Assembly: GCA_028868545.1 (NCBI GenBank) | Contig: JAGWUF010000012.1 | Span: forward strand, 1-56,068 | Length of the DNA: 56,068 nucleotides | Direction of reading: 5' to 3' | DNA from: Lysobacteraceae bacterium | GTDB lineage: Bacteria; Pseudomonadota; Gammaproteobacteria; Xanthomonadales; Xanthomonadaceae | In this document: positions 37,241-45,872 of the stretch, piece by piece | Position numbering within the stretch: position 1 is the stretch's first letter | Layout: the number at the start of each line of letters is the position of its first letter | The notes under the pieces: model-generated | Told to the model about the DNA's origin: nothing | The model's input: only the letters and a program-made list of their open reading frames with translations | The model's database searches: none | Made by a program: the position numbers and the translations under genes

Positions 37241-38569
37241 ATGTTGCGTCGTCCGCTCTCGCTCGCTCTTGCCCTTGTCCTGCTGCCGGTTGCGGCCCAA
37301 GCCGACGACCTGCTGCAGAGCTATCAGAACGCCCGCAACAACGACCCGCAGTACGCGGCGGCCGAAGCCAACCGGCTGGTCACCGCCGAGCGTCCGGTGC
37401 AGGCGCGGGCCGCACTGCTGCCCAGCATCGGCGGCACGGTGGGTGCCAATCGTGTCGACCACGGCGTCGGCGGCGTGCGTACCGGCTCGTGGGGCGTGAA
37501 CATGCAGCAGTCGCTGTTCAACTTCGGCAGCTACAGCAACCTGGAAGGCGCCCGGGCGCAGGATCGTGCCGGCGGGTTCACCCTGGATGCCGCCGGGCAG
37601 ACCCTGATCACCCGCACCGCCTCGGCCTATTTCAACGTGCTGGTGCAGCTGGAAACGCTGGCCGCCGCCGAGACCGCCGAAGCGGCGCTGAAAAAACAGT
37701 TCGACTACGCCAGCAAGCGGCTGGAAGTGGGGCTGGCCCCGATCACCGACGTGTATGAAGCCCGCGCCCAGTACGACGGCGCCCGCGCCAGTACTTTGCT
37801 GGCACGCAATGCCACCCAGGATGCCTATCAGGCACTGGTGGAAATCACCAACGTCCCGGTGAAGAACCTCAAGGGCCTGCCCGACGACTTCAAACCGGCG
37901 CTGCCGGCAGAAAAGGGCATGGACGCCTGGGTCAGCGATGCGCTGGCCAACAACCCCACCCTGAAGGCGCAGCGAGCGGGCCTGGAAGCGTCCGAAGCCG
38001 GCGTGAAAACCGCGCGCGCCGGCCACTACCCCACGCTGGGCCTGACCGCCTCCTACGGCAAGGCACTCCCCGGCCTGTATGACCCCGCGTTCATCGGTGC
38101 CAACAAGGCCAGTACCAGCGTCGGTCTGACCTTGAACATCCCGATCTTCGCCGGCGGTGCCACCCAGTCGAACCTGCGCAGTGCCCTGGCCCAGCGCGAT
38201 GCCGCCGCCGACAGCGTGGAACAGACCAAGCGCAGCATCGAACGCACCACCCGCAGCGCCTACCAGGCCATGGTGGCCGGCATCAGCGGTGTGGAGGCGC
38301 GCCGGCTGGCACTGGTCTCGGCACAGAGCGCCTACGACGCCTCGCAGGTGGGGCTGGAAGTGGGAACCCGTACCGTGCTGGACGTGCTGAACAACCAGCG
38401 CACCCTGTTCAGCGCGCAACAAGCCTATGCCCAGGCCAAGTACAGCTTCCTGCTGAGCAAGCTGCAACTGGACCAGGCCGCCGGCACGCTGGAAGTGTCC
38501 AATGTCGAGGGCATCAACCGTCTGCTGACCGCCGACAAGGCCATCGACGCCCAGATTTCCGGCGGCTGA
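37241..38569 (+). CDS. tolC: TolC-family outer membrane efflux channel
   Basis: A 442-residue protein with a Sec signal peptide (LALALVLLPVAAQA, cleavage before DDLLQSYQNA). Two repeated outer-membrane-efflux domains follow, with typical helical and strand segments (QQSLFNFGSYSNLEGA; LNIPIFAGGATQSNLRSALAQRDAAADSVEQT) and LVQLET/FLLSKLQL. TolC forms the exit duct for RND, ABC and MFS pumps. AAGGA upstream of ATG 37241. It is followed 4 nt later by the convergent waaA end. Confidence 0.93.
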   Translation: MLRRPLSLALALVLLPVAAQADDLLQSYQNARNNDPQYAAAEANRLVTAERPVQARAALLPSIGGTVGANRVDHGVGGVRTGSWGVNMQQSLFNFGSYSNLEGARAQDRAGGFTLDAAGQTLITRTASAYFNVLVQLETLAAAETAEAALKKQFDYASKRLEVGLAPITDVYEARAQYDGARASTLLARNATQDAYQALVEITNVPVKNLKGLPDDFKPALPAEKGMDAWVSDALANNPTLKAQRAGLEASEAGVKTARAGHYPTLGLTASYGKALPGLYDPAFIGANKASTSVGLTLNIPIFAGGATQSNLRSALAQRDAAADSVEQTKRSIERTTRSAYQAMVAGISGVEARRLALVSAQSAYDASQVGLEVGTRTVLDVLNNQRTLFSAQQAYAQAKYSFLLSKLQLDQAAGTLEVSNVEGINRLLTADKAIDAQISGG

Positions 38570-38573
38570 GGCC

Positions 38574-39884
38574 TCATCTCGCCGATGCGGTCGCCGGCAG
38601 CATCGGCGTGATCAAGCCCAGGGTGCGCGCCAACGCGCCGCGCCCTTCCTCCAGCAGCTGCGCGGCCCGCCGGGTCATCGCCTGCCGCGTCTCCGGGTCT
38701 TCGAACAAGCTGCGCAGCGCCAGCGCCAGGGTCGGTGCGTCGGTCACCACGCGCATGGCCTGCGCCTCGCGGAGGCGCCGCGCGATGTCGGCGAAATTGT
38801 GCAGTTGCGGGCCGCTGAGGATGGCGGTGTTGGTGGCCGCCGGCTCCAGCAGGTTGTGCCCGCCGATGTCCTGCAGGCTGCCGCCAACGAACGCGATGTG
38901 GGCGCAGGCATAGAAACGCAGCAGCTCGCCCAGGGTGTCGATCACGAATACCGCGCAACCGGGCCCGGGCCACTGCGCCTCGCTGCGGGTGGCGGTGGCG
39001 AAGCCGACCTCGCGTGCACGCTGCGCCACTGCGCGAAAACGCTCGGGGTGCCGCGGCGCCCACAACAACAGGGCATCGGGATGGTGCTGCCGCAGGATGC
39101 GGTGCGCCTCCAGCACCGGCAGCTCTTCCTCCTCGTGCGTGCTGGCGGCAATCCACACCGGCCGTACGGCAGCCAGTGCCGTGTTGAACTCGGCCACGAA
39201 GTCCGCCAGCACGACCGGTTCCATGTCGAACTTGAGGTTGCCGATCACCTGCACCCGTTCCGGCAGGGCTCCCAGCTCCAGGAACCGTCGCGCATCATCC
39301 CCTGACTGCGCTGCAACCAGGCTCACGCTGGCCAGCGCCCGGCGGATCAAGGGCCCCAGTACCCGGTACCCGCGCAGGGAGCGCGCCGACAGGCGGGCAT
39401 TGAGAATCTGCGTGGGAATGCCGCGGTCGCGGCAGGCGAACAGCAGGTTCGGCCACAACTCGGTTTCCACGATCAGCGCCAGCACTGGCCGGAAGTGGTC
39501 CAGGAACCGCCCGACCGCACCGGGCAGGTCATAGGGCAGGTACACATGCGCCACGCTGTCGCCCCACAGCGCGCGTGCCCGCGCCGACCCGGTGGGCGTG
39601 ATGGTGGTCACCACCAGTTGCAGGTCCGGTCGTTGCGCCCGCAGCCGCGCCACCAGCGGTGCCGCCAGGTTGACCTCGCCCACCGACACCGCATGCAACC
39701 ACAGCGGTGCCCGCGCCCGATCATCGGCATAGCTGGCATAGCGTTCGTCCCAGCGCTGGAAATACGCATGCTGGCGAAAGCCGCGCCAGATCAGGTGGTA
39801 CAAGGTGATCGGCAGCAACAGGTACAGGGCCGTCGAGTACAGGCCGCGCAGTACCCGCTCGGTGAAGTCGGTTCGCATCCGCAC
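38574..39884 (-). CDS. waaA: 3-deoxy-D-manno-octulosonic acid (Kdo) transferase
   Basis: A 436-residue GT30 enzyme. An N-terminal membrane anchor (LYSTALYLLLPITLYHLIW) precedes LWLHAVSVGEVNLAAPL, where Glu70 is the catalytic base, then LPYDLPGAVGRFL, ETELWPNLL and the C-terminal GGSLQDIGGHNLLEPAA nucleotide-sugar motif. It adds Kdo to lipid A precursor at the inner membrane. It faces tolC, and is divergent from an acyltransferase gene in the same pathway (57-bp gap). ATG 39878 is an alternative start two codons in. Confidence 0.95.
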   Translation of the reverse strand: MRMRTDFTERVLRGLYSTALYLLLPITLYHLIWRGFRQHAYFQRWDERYASYADDRARAPLWLHAVSVGEVNLAAPLVARLRAQRPDLQLVVTTITPTGSARARALWGDSVAHVYLPYDLPGAVGRFLDHFRPVLALIVETELWPNLLFACRDRGIPTQILNARLSARSLRGYRVLGPLIRRALASVSLVAAQSGDDARRFLELGALPERVQVIGNLKFDMEPVVLADFVAEFNTALAAVRPVWIAASTHEEEELPVLEAHRILRQHHPDALLLWAPRHPERFRAVAQRAREVGFATATRSEAQWPGPGCAVFVIDTLGELLRFYACAHIAFVGGSLQDIGGHNLLEPAATNTAILSGPQLHNFADIARRLREAQAMRVVTDAPTLALALRSLFEDPETRQAMTRRAAQLLEEGRGALARTLGLITPMLPATASAR

Positions 39885-39941
39885 AGGATAACCAAGCCGG
39901 CGCAGCCGGCCACTGCATCATGCGGCCGGTAGAATTGCCGC

Positions 39942-40868
39942 ATGTCCGCCACGCCCCCCGGCCCATCCACGCGTCCGCCGCTGTCGCCCCGGCACTGGCC
40001 GGTCTGGCTGGGTGTCGGCCTGTGCGTGGCGCTGGCGCGTCTGCCGTGGTCGCTGCAAGTCATGCTGGGCCGCGGGCTGGGCCCCGTGCTGGGCCGGGTG
40101 CTGCGCAGCCGTCGCCAGGTGGCCGCACGCAATATCGCGCTGTGTTTTCCGGAACTGGATGCCCCCGCGCAGGCGAAGCTGCTGCGCGAGAGTTTCCGGC
40201 AACTGGGCATTGGCCTGTTCGAATTCGCGCGGGCCTGGTGGGGCTCGGTCACGCCGATGCAGGGCAAGGTGGTGGTGGAAGGTCTGGAACATCTGCAGGC
40301 GGCGCAGACGGGCGGTCGCGGCGTCATCATTGTTTCGGGCCATTTCGTCACCCTCGAACTGGCGGCGCGCCTGATGTGCGACTACGCGCCACTGGCCGGC
40401 ATGTACCGGCCGCATGCCACCGGGCCGATGGAATGGGCCGTGCGCAAGGGCCGCATGCGCTATGCCAGCGCGATGTTCACCCGCGAGGAGCTGCGCCCGG
40501 CGTTGCGCCATCTCAAGCAAGGCGGCCTGCTCTGGTTTGCGCCCGACCAGGACACTCGTCGCGGCGACAGCGTGTATGTGCCGTTCTTTGGACAGACCGC
40601 CCACAGCCTGACCTCCACCCACCAACTGGCACGCCTGTCGGGTGCGGCGGTGCTGGGGTTTGCCCACGTCCGTGACCCCGACGGCCGCTATCGCCTGCGG
40701 CTGACCCCGGCCCTGCCCGGCTTTCCTTCTGCCGATGCCGTCGCCGACACGGCGCGGGTGATGGCCCTGATCGAAACCCTGGTGCGTGCGGCACCCACCC
40801 AATACCTATGGATCCACCGCCGCTTCAAGCGCCAGCCCGGCCAACCCGACGACGCGCTGTATCAGTAG
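39942..40868 (+). CDS. LpxL/HtrB-family lipid A acyltransferase
   Basis: A 308-residue membrane-anchored acyltransferase with one N-terminal hydrophobic segment, the catalytic HxxxxE motif (GHFVTLE; His134, Glu139), the ARNIALCFPEL motif and the C-terminal QYLWIHRRFKRQP. These enzymes transfer secondary acyl chains to Kdo-lipid A. It overlaps the 3' end of a paralogous gene on the other strand by 7 bp. The adjacent waaA supports the lipid A role; lauroyl versus myristoyl specificity cannot be told. Confidence 0.92.
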   Translation: MSATPPGPSTRPPLSPRHWPVWLGVGLCVALARLPWSLQVMLGRGLGPVLGRVLRSRRQVAARNIALCFPELDAPAQAKLLRESFRQLGIGLFEFARAWWGSVTPMQGKVVVEGLEHLQAAQTGGRGVIIVSGHFVTLELAARLMCDYAPLAGMYRPHATGPMEWAVRKGRMRYASAMFTREELRPALRHLKQGGLLWFAPDQDTRRGDSVYVPFFGQTAHSLTSTHQLARLSGAAVLGFAHVRDPDGRYRLRLTPALPGFPSADAVADTARVMALIETLVRAAPTQYLWIHRRFKRQPGQPDDALYQ

Positions 40869-40909
40869 ACGGACGGCGCGCCGGGAGGGCGCGTCTTGAA
40901 GCGGCGGTG
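40815..40909. repeat. 15-bp inverted repeat at the tail-to-tail acyltransferase junction
   Basis: CACCGCCGCTTCAAG (40815-40829) and its exact complement CTTGAAGCGGCGGTG (40895-40909), 65 bp apart. Both arms encode the HRRFK motif near the C-terminus of each acyltransferase, one per strand, so the repeat reflects paralogous ends facing each other. Confidence 0.9.
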
Positions 40910-41752
40910 CACCCACAGATATTGCTCGGGTGCGGCTTGCAGACGCTCGCCGACCCACTGCATGTAGCGTGCCGCCGTGGTGGTGTCATCGGCGGTTGGC
41001 CAGGCCGGCCAGGCCGGCACCAGGTCGATGTGCTGCCGGCCGGCGGCATCGCGGCATGCCCACATCAGCAGGACCTGGCCACCGCAGCGCCGCAACACCC
41101 CGCCGATCGCCCCCAGCGTGGCCGCCGGCACGCCCAGAAAGGGCACGAACACCGTGCGCCGCGCCGCATTCTGGTCGGGCACGTAGAACACCGCCTTGCC
41201 GGCGCGCACCTGTGCCGCGAAGCCGGCGATGTCCTTCTTGTCGAAGGTCTGGCCGGCGTAAGCGCCACGGCCGGCCGCGATGACCGCCTCGATGGCCGGG
41301 TCATTGTGCCTGCGCACCAGGATCGGCATCGGCTGCGCGATGGCATCGGCCACATGGCGCATGGCTAGCTCGATGCCATCGTAATGCGCGCCCACCACCA
41401 CCGCGCCGCGCCCTTGTGCCAGCGCTGCCTGCAAATGCTCCAGCCCGTGAATGGTGGCGGTTCCAGCCAACCGGGAAGGCGTGGCAAACCAGGCACACAA
41501 GGTGTCCAGCGCGCCAGTGGCGTTCGAACGCAGGGTGGCCTCCAGCAAGGCTTGCCGGCGGGCCGGTGCAAGCTGCGGGAAACACAACGCCAGATTGATC
41601 GATGCAATGCGCCGACGCCGGATATTGAGTGCCGGCAGCCACAGCAACCCGCGTGCCAGCCGCGAACGCGCCGGCGGCGACAACCCGGCCACCCAGCGCC
41701 CGACCCGCAGAAACAAGCGGGCCCGCCAAGGCCGCATGCCGTCCCGGCTCAC
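40862..41752 (-). CDS. Second LpxL-type lysophospholipid acyltransferase
   Basis: A 296-residue paralogue of the adjacent gene: ASINLALCFPQL, the catalytic GAHYDGIE (His123, Glu128), FYVPDQNAARRTVFVPFLG and the terminal QYLWVHRRFKTRP. GTG 41752 overlaps the stop of the O-antigen ligase-like gene as GTGA, supporting it; ATG 41737 is the alternative. It is the last gene of a coupled run (zinc finger, glycosyltransferase, ligase, acyltransferase). It may add the second secondary acyl chain, or act on another lipid. Confidence 0.9.
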   Translation of the reverse strand: MSRDGMRPWRARLFLRVGRWVAGLSPPARSRLARGLLWLPALNIRRRRIASINLALCFPQLAPARRQALLEATLRSNATGALDTLCAWFATPSRLAGTATIHGLEHLQAALAQGRGAVVVGAHYDGIELAMRHVADAIAQPMPILVRRHNDPAIEAVIAAGRGAYAGQTFDKKDIAGFAAQVRAGKAVFYVPDQNAARRTVFVPFLGVPAATLGAIGGVLRRCGGQVLLMWACRDAAGRQHIDLVPAWPAWPTADDTTTAARYMQWVGERLQAAPEQYLWVHRRFKTRPPGAPSVY

Positions 41753-43059
41753 TCCGGATCCCGACCCAGCAGACTGCCGGCATACAACGCCGCCAGCAGC
41801 AGCAGGACGCTGCCCCAGAACGTGGAATACGCCGCCAGATGGGTATTGAAGGGGAACACACTGACCGCCAGGGCCAGCATCGCCGGACGCGCGCGCGCGC
41901 GCGCGACGTCATCGGCGAAGCGCCAGGCTCGCCAGGCCAGTGCCGACCCGGCCAGCCAGATCAACAAGCCGATGACGCCGGTTTCCGACAACACTTCCAG
42001 CACGATCTGGTGCGCGTGCAAGGCCACCCCGGTGCCCCAGGCCGCCACCACCCCCGGTTGCGGGTCACAGGCCGGGAAGGCATCCCGGAAGCCGCGCACC
42101 CCCACGCCATTGATCGGATGCTGGCGCACCATGCACAGCGCCGCCGACCAGATCCGGGTACGGCCCGTCAACGCCGCATCCACCCCGGAGGCATTGGCCG
42201 ACAGGGCCTGCGCCGTCAATTGCATGCGCCCGCGCACCTGCGGCGAGAACGCGGTGGCCAGCCCCAGCACCACCGCGCCGGTGGCAAACAACATGGCCAG
42301 CCGCTTCCAGCCCAACGCACGCCAACCGGTCCAGAGCATGACCAGGGCATAGGTGATCCACGAGGCGCGCGAGCCGGCCAGGAGGATCACCAGGCCAATC
42401 GCCAGCGCCGTCAGCAACCAGCCCAGCCGCCCGAGCCGGCGCCAGGCCAGTTCCAGGGCAAACGGGGACAGGCTGGCCAGCACGATGCCCAGCTTCAGGT
42501 TGCATGGCCCCAGCATGCCCCCCAGCCGATCGGCCACCACCGTCGAGCCGGTGCACATGGCATGGCCGGTCACCGCCACCCGGGCGTGATCGAGCATCCA
42601 GAACAGGGGGCTGGTGCCGACGGCCGCCTCGACCAGCGCATCTACCGTCCAGATCAGGGTGATGACACCCAACCCGGTGAAGGTCGTGCGCCACCCTTCG
42701 GCCGACGCCACCGCCGCCGCCACCAGCCACAAGAACGGCAGGTAGCGCAGGTCGATCAAGACTTCTTCCAGCGAACGCCAGGGATCCACCGCATCCAGCG
42801 CCGACCACAGCTCCGGCAACCAATAGGTGAAAAACAGCACACTGGTCAGTGCCCAGGCCGGGCCACTGAGCAGGTGCGTGCCACCGCGAAACCGGCGAAT
42901 CGCCAGCGTCGCCAGCGCGCTCAATGCGCCCAGATCCAGCAGCAGCTCGGCAAACCCGTGCAGCGGCCACAACGCCACCAGCGCCAGCACCCAGGCAGGG
43001 GCCCATCGCAGTGGCAAGCGGGTTGGGTTGGCGGCGTCGGGCTGCAGCTCGATGTTCAT
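41749..43059 (-). CDS. O-antigen ligase/polymerase-like membrane protein
   Basis: A 436-residue polytopic protein with about ten to twelve hydrophobic segments and the Wzy_C-type loop (GRTRIWSAALCMVRQHPINGVGVRGFRDAFPAC, with periplasmic AWGTGVALHAHQIVLEVLSETG). This HAHQxxLE-type His motif is the active site in WaaL-type ligases. It could join O-antigen or another glycan to lipid A-core, or polymerise repeat units. It is coupled by ATGA to the upstream glycosyltransferase and GTGA to the downstream acyltransferase. A (CG)9 run lies in its 3' part, encoding alternating Arg-Ala. Confidence 0.85.
   Translation of the reverse strand: MNIELQPDAANPTRLPLRWAPAWVLALVALWPLHGFAELLLDLGALSALATLAIRRFRGGTHLLSGPAWALTSVLFFTYWLPELWSALDAVDPWRSLEEVLIDLRYLPFLWLVAAAVASAEGWRTTFTGLGVITLIWTVDALVEAAVGTSPLFWMLDHARVAVTGHAMCTGSTVVADRLGGMLGPCNLKLGIVLASLSPFALELAWRRLGRLGWLLTALAIGLVILLAGSRASWITYALVMLWTGWRALGWKRLAMLFATGAVVLGLATAFSPQVRGRMQLTAQALSANASGVDAALTGRTRIWSAALCMVRQHPINGVGVRGFRDAFPACDPQPGVVAAWGTGVALHAHQIVLEVLSETGVIGLLIWLAGSALAWRAWRFADDVARARARPAMLALAVSVFPFNTHLAAYSTFWGSVLLLLAALYAGSLLGRDPE
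41888..41905. repeat. (CG)9 dinucleotide tract inside the O-antigen ligase-like gene
   Basis: Nine uninterrupted CG units, at about codons 385-391 of 436. Gain or loss of one unit would shift the frame near the C-terminus. A shorter (CG)6 tract is at 43633-43644 in the neighbouring glycosyltransferase gene. Confidence 0.9.
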
Positions 43060-44177
43060 GCGGATGCGGGTCTTTGCGCGATGCGTTGGTACAGCGTCAA
43101 CGTGGCCTGCTGCATGGCTTCCAGTGTGCACGGCATGGTAACCGGCAATGCCGGCGGCAGGGCAGGCCAGGCCTGCGCACGCTGCTGCAAGGCGTCCAGA
43201 TCGAACGGCGGCACCGCGCCTGCCGGTTGCAACTCGGCCAGCAATTCCCCCACCCCGCCGTGTGCCCAGCCCAGCACCGGCCGCCCCACCGCCAAGGCCT
43301 CGATCACGGTGCGCCCGAACGCCTCGGGCTGGCGCGACAGCTGCAGCACCAGATCGCAGGCGGCATAGGCCTCGGCCATGGCGTCGGTGGCGGCACTGAA
43401 CACCACGGCTTCTCCCACTCCGGCCTGCAGCGCCAGCTGTTCCAGCTCGCGCAGATAAGTCTCGCGCCCGGCCTGGCGGGCGCCGGGCAGCCACAAGCGC
43501 GCATCCACGCCGTCGGCACGCAGGCGCGCCAACAGGGCAACCGCATCGGCATGGCCCTTCAGCCGCGTGCCGCGCCCGGGCAGCAGCAGCAGCGGGCCGG
43601 TGCCACCCAGCTGCGGGTGCAGCGCCGCGACCCGCGCGCGCGCGGCGCGATCCGGCCACGGCGCGCGCGGGAACGCGGCCGGGTCGATGCCGCGCGCAAT
43701 CACCTGCAGCCGTGCCGGATCCGTGTGCGGATAGTGCTGCAGCACATGCGCACGCACCGTCTCCGACACGCAGATCACCTGTTCACCCCGCGCCATGATC
43801 GCGCTGTAGCGCGACGGTGAATTCAACCCGTGCACGGTGGTGACGAAGCGCGGCCGTTGCCCCGCCGGCAGCCCGCGCAGGGCCAGCCAGCCCAGCCACG
43901 CCGGCAGGCGCGAGCGTGCATGCACGATGTCGGCCTGCGCGAACACGCGGCGCAGGGCCGGCAGATGCCGCAGCGTCAATAACGATTTCTGGCCGATGGC
44001 CATCGGCACATGCTGCGCGCCGATGGCCCGCAGTGCCGGCAGCAGCCGACCGCCGGCCGAGACCACGATGGCGCGATGGCCCGCACGCACCAGGGCGTCG
44101 GCGATTTCGAGGGTGGAACGCTCCACGCCACCGGCGTCCAGCGCCGGCAGCAATTGCACCACGGTCAGGCGGCGCAT
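43056..44177 (-). CDS. GT-B glycosyltransferase (GT4-like)
   Basis: A 373-residue protein of the GT4 fold: N-terminal VVQLLPALDAGGVERSTLEIADAL, the linker IARGIDPAAFPRAP, and the C-terminal nucleotide-sugar-binding EAFGRTVIEALAVGRPVLGWAHGGVGELL with the ExxxxxxxE motif. The donor and acceptor cannot be predicted. It is cytoplasmic, coupled by ATGA to the ligase gene, so it probably builds the LPS core or O-antigen. Confidence 0.92.
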   Translation of the reverse strand: MRRLTVVQLLPALDAGGVERSTLEIADALVRAGHRAIVVSAGGRLLPALRAIGAQHVPMAIGQKSLLTLRHLPALRRVFAQADIVHARSRLPAWLGWLALRGLPAGQRPRFVTTVHGLNSPSRYSAIMARGEQVICVSETVRAHVLQHYPHTDPARLQVIARGIDPAAFPRAPWPDRAARARVAALHPQLGGTGPLLLLPGRGTRLKGHADAVALLARLRADGVDARLWLPGARQAGRETYLRELEQLALQAGVGEAVVFSAATDAMAEAYAACDLVLQLSRQPEAFGRTVIEALAVGRPVLGWAHGGVGELLAELQPAGAVPPFDLDALQQRAQAWPALPPALPVTMPCTLEAMQQATLTLYQRIAQRPASA

Positions 44178-44188
44178 CGCGCCGAAGC

Positions 44189-44392
44189 TCAGTCAACCAG
44201 CACGTAGATGCTGCCGCAATACGGGCACTGGCTCCGGCCGCCGTCTTCGACGATGGACAGATACACGCGCGGATGCTCGTTCCACACCGCCTGCGACGGC
44301 AGCGGGCAGCTCAGCGGAAGATCGGCACGATGCACCTCATGGCGCAGCGGCGACTTGGCGGCGGTGGAAGCGGTGCGGGCAGGCTCGGCCAT
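44189..44392 (-). CDS. Small zinc-finger (zf-CHCC) protein
   Basis: A 67-residue protein. The His-Cys-Cys set is HPRVYLSIVEDGGRSQCPYCGSIYVL plus a Cys in LSCPLP, matching the zf-CHCC domain, related to the mitochondrial NDUFS6 zinc site. It lies 11 nt upstream of the glycosyltransferase. Function of the bacterial form is unknown; association with LPS genes is by position only. Confidence 0.85.
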   Translation of the reverse strand: MAEPARTASTAAKSPLRHEVHRADLPLSCPLPSQAVWNEHPRVYLSIVEDGGRSQCPYCGSIYVLVD

Positions 44393-44451
44393 GGCGATGC
44401 TGACGATTGACGGAAACCGCGCCAGTTTACCAGCGCGGCCCGCCGCGTTTC

Positions 44452-45156
44452 TCAAGCCGGCAACTCGAACAGCAGCACATCACTTTCGCTTGCGCCCTGC
44501 AAGGCCAGCGTGCCCGCCTCGTCCACGAAGCCCAGCGCATCGCCGGCGGCCAGCGCGCGCCCATCGAGTGCAATTGCACCGGTGGCCACGTGCAACCAGT
44601 AGCGGCGCGCCGGATCCAGGCTGACGGTGATCTGTGCACCCGGAGCCAGCCGCACCGCACGCAGCGTGGCTTGCTGCCGGATCGCGATGGAACCGTCTGC
44701 GCCATCGGGCGAAGCCAGCGTGACCCAGCGTCCGCGCCGTGCTTCCGGTGCGAAATGCTGCTGGGCATAGGCCGGCGGGTGATTCAACCGTTCCGGCTGG
44801 ATCCAGATTTGCAGGAAGTGCACCGGTTCGGCATCGGAGCCGTTGTATTCGCTGTGCTCGATGCCGTGACCGGCGCTCATCCACTGCACGTCACCGGCAC
44901 GGATCACGCCGGCATGGCCGGCGTTGTCCTTGTGCGCCAGCGCGCCCTGCAGCACCACGCTGAGGATTTCCATGTTGGCGTGGCGATGCGGGGCGAACCC
45001 GCCGCCGACGGCGACGGTATCGTCGTTGATCACACGCAGCACGCCGAAGCCCATCCACGCCGGGTCGTAGTAATGGCCGAAGGAAAACGTGTGCCGGCTG
45101 TGCAGCCAACCCATGTCCACTTCACCGCGACTGGCGGCCGGGCGTTCGATGCGCAT
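44452..45156 (-). CDS. Pirin family protein (YhhW type)
   Basis: A 234-residue bicupin. The metal ligands His57 and His59 (FAPHRHANMEILSVVLQG), His101 and Glu103 (AGHGIEHSE) are at the same numbers as in E. coli YhhW. YhhW has quercetin 2,3-dioxygenase activity in vitro. It lies 11 nt after yceI and 59 nt before the zinc-finger gene on the same strand. The physiological substrate is unknown. Confidence 0.93.
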   Translation of the reverse strand: MRIERPAASRGEVDMGWLHSRHTFSFGHYYDPAWMGFGVLRVINDDTVAVGGGFAPHRHANMEILSVVLQGALAHKDNAGHAGVIRAGDVQWMSAGHGIEHSEYNGSDAEPVHFLQIWIQPERLNHPPAYAQQHFAPEARRGRWVTLASPDGADGSIAIRQQATLRAVRLAPGAQITVSLDPARRYWLHVATGAIALDGRALAAGDALGFVDEAGTLALQGASESDVLLFELPA

Positions 45157-45167
45157 GGCGTGCGTCC

Positions 45168-45833
45168 TTACTTGGCCGCTGCCGGCGCCAGGAAGGCTTC
45201 GGTGGTGATCCGCAGCTGCACCGCGTCGCTCACGTTCGGCGCATACGCACCCACGCCGAAATCGCTGCGCTTGATGCTGGCGGTGGCGGAGAACCCGATC
45301 GCCTGCTGCTTCGCCATCGGGTGCATGCCTGCACCGTTCAAGGTGACATGCAAGGTCACCGGCTTGCTGTTGTCCTTGATGGTCAGGTTGCCCACCACCG
45401 TGAACTTGTTGGTGCCCGCCGGCTTCACCGAAGTGCTCTTGAAACTGGCGGTGGGGAACTTGGCCACATCGAAGAAATCCGCATCCTTCAGGTGCTTGTC
45501 CAGATTCGGCACGAAGCTGTCCAGGCTGGCGATCGGGAAGCTCACGACAACGCTGGACTTGCCGATGTTGGCGGCATCGAACACCAGCGTGCCTTCACTG
45601 ATGCGGAACTCGGCGCTGGGCTGGGAAAAACCGAAGTGCGTCCACTGCGCCAGCACGTTGGTGTGCGACGGGTCGAGCTGATAGGTACCGGACACCGGCT
45701 TCAGGGCGGTGGCAGCGGCCGCCGTGGTGGCGACCGTGGTGGTGGCAGACGGCACCGCGACCGCGGACTGGGCACCCAGCGCAAGGCCGGCGGCAATGGC
45801 GAACGACAACAGCATGGTACGGGAGGCATTCAT
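45168..45833 (-). CDS. YceI-like periplasmic lipocalin-fold protein
   Basis: A 221-residue protein with a Sec signal peptide ending SAVA before VPSATT, then a low-complexity Thr/Ala linker and the YceI barrel: GTYQLDPSHTNVLAQWTHFGFS, ASLDSFVPNLDKHLKDADFFDV, VGNLTIKDNSKPVTLHV and the terminal SDFGVGAYAPNVSDAVQLRI. YceI proteins bind isoprenoid-like lipids in the periplasm. It lies between rutE-type and pirin genes. Confidence 0.93.
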   Translation of the reverse strand: MNASRTMLLSFAIAAGLALGAQSAVAVPSATTTVATTAAAATALKPVSGTYQLDPSHTNVLAQWTHFGFSQPSAEFRISEGTLVFDAANIGKSSVVVSFPIASLDSFVPNLDKHLKDADFFDVAKFPTASFKSTSVKPAGTNKFTVVGNLTIKDNSKPVTLHVTLNGAGMHPMAKQQAIGFSATASIKRSDFGVGAYAPNVSDAVQLRITTEAFLAPAAAK

Positions 45834-45872
45834 CGCAATTCTCCGGAAATCAAGGGATGTGGGTGGGGGAGG

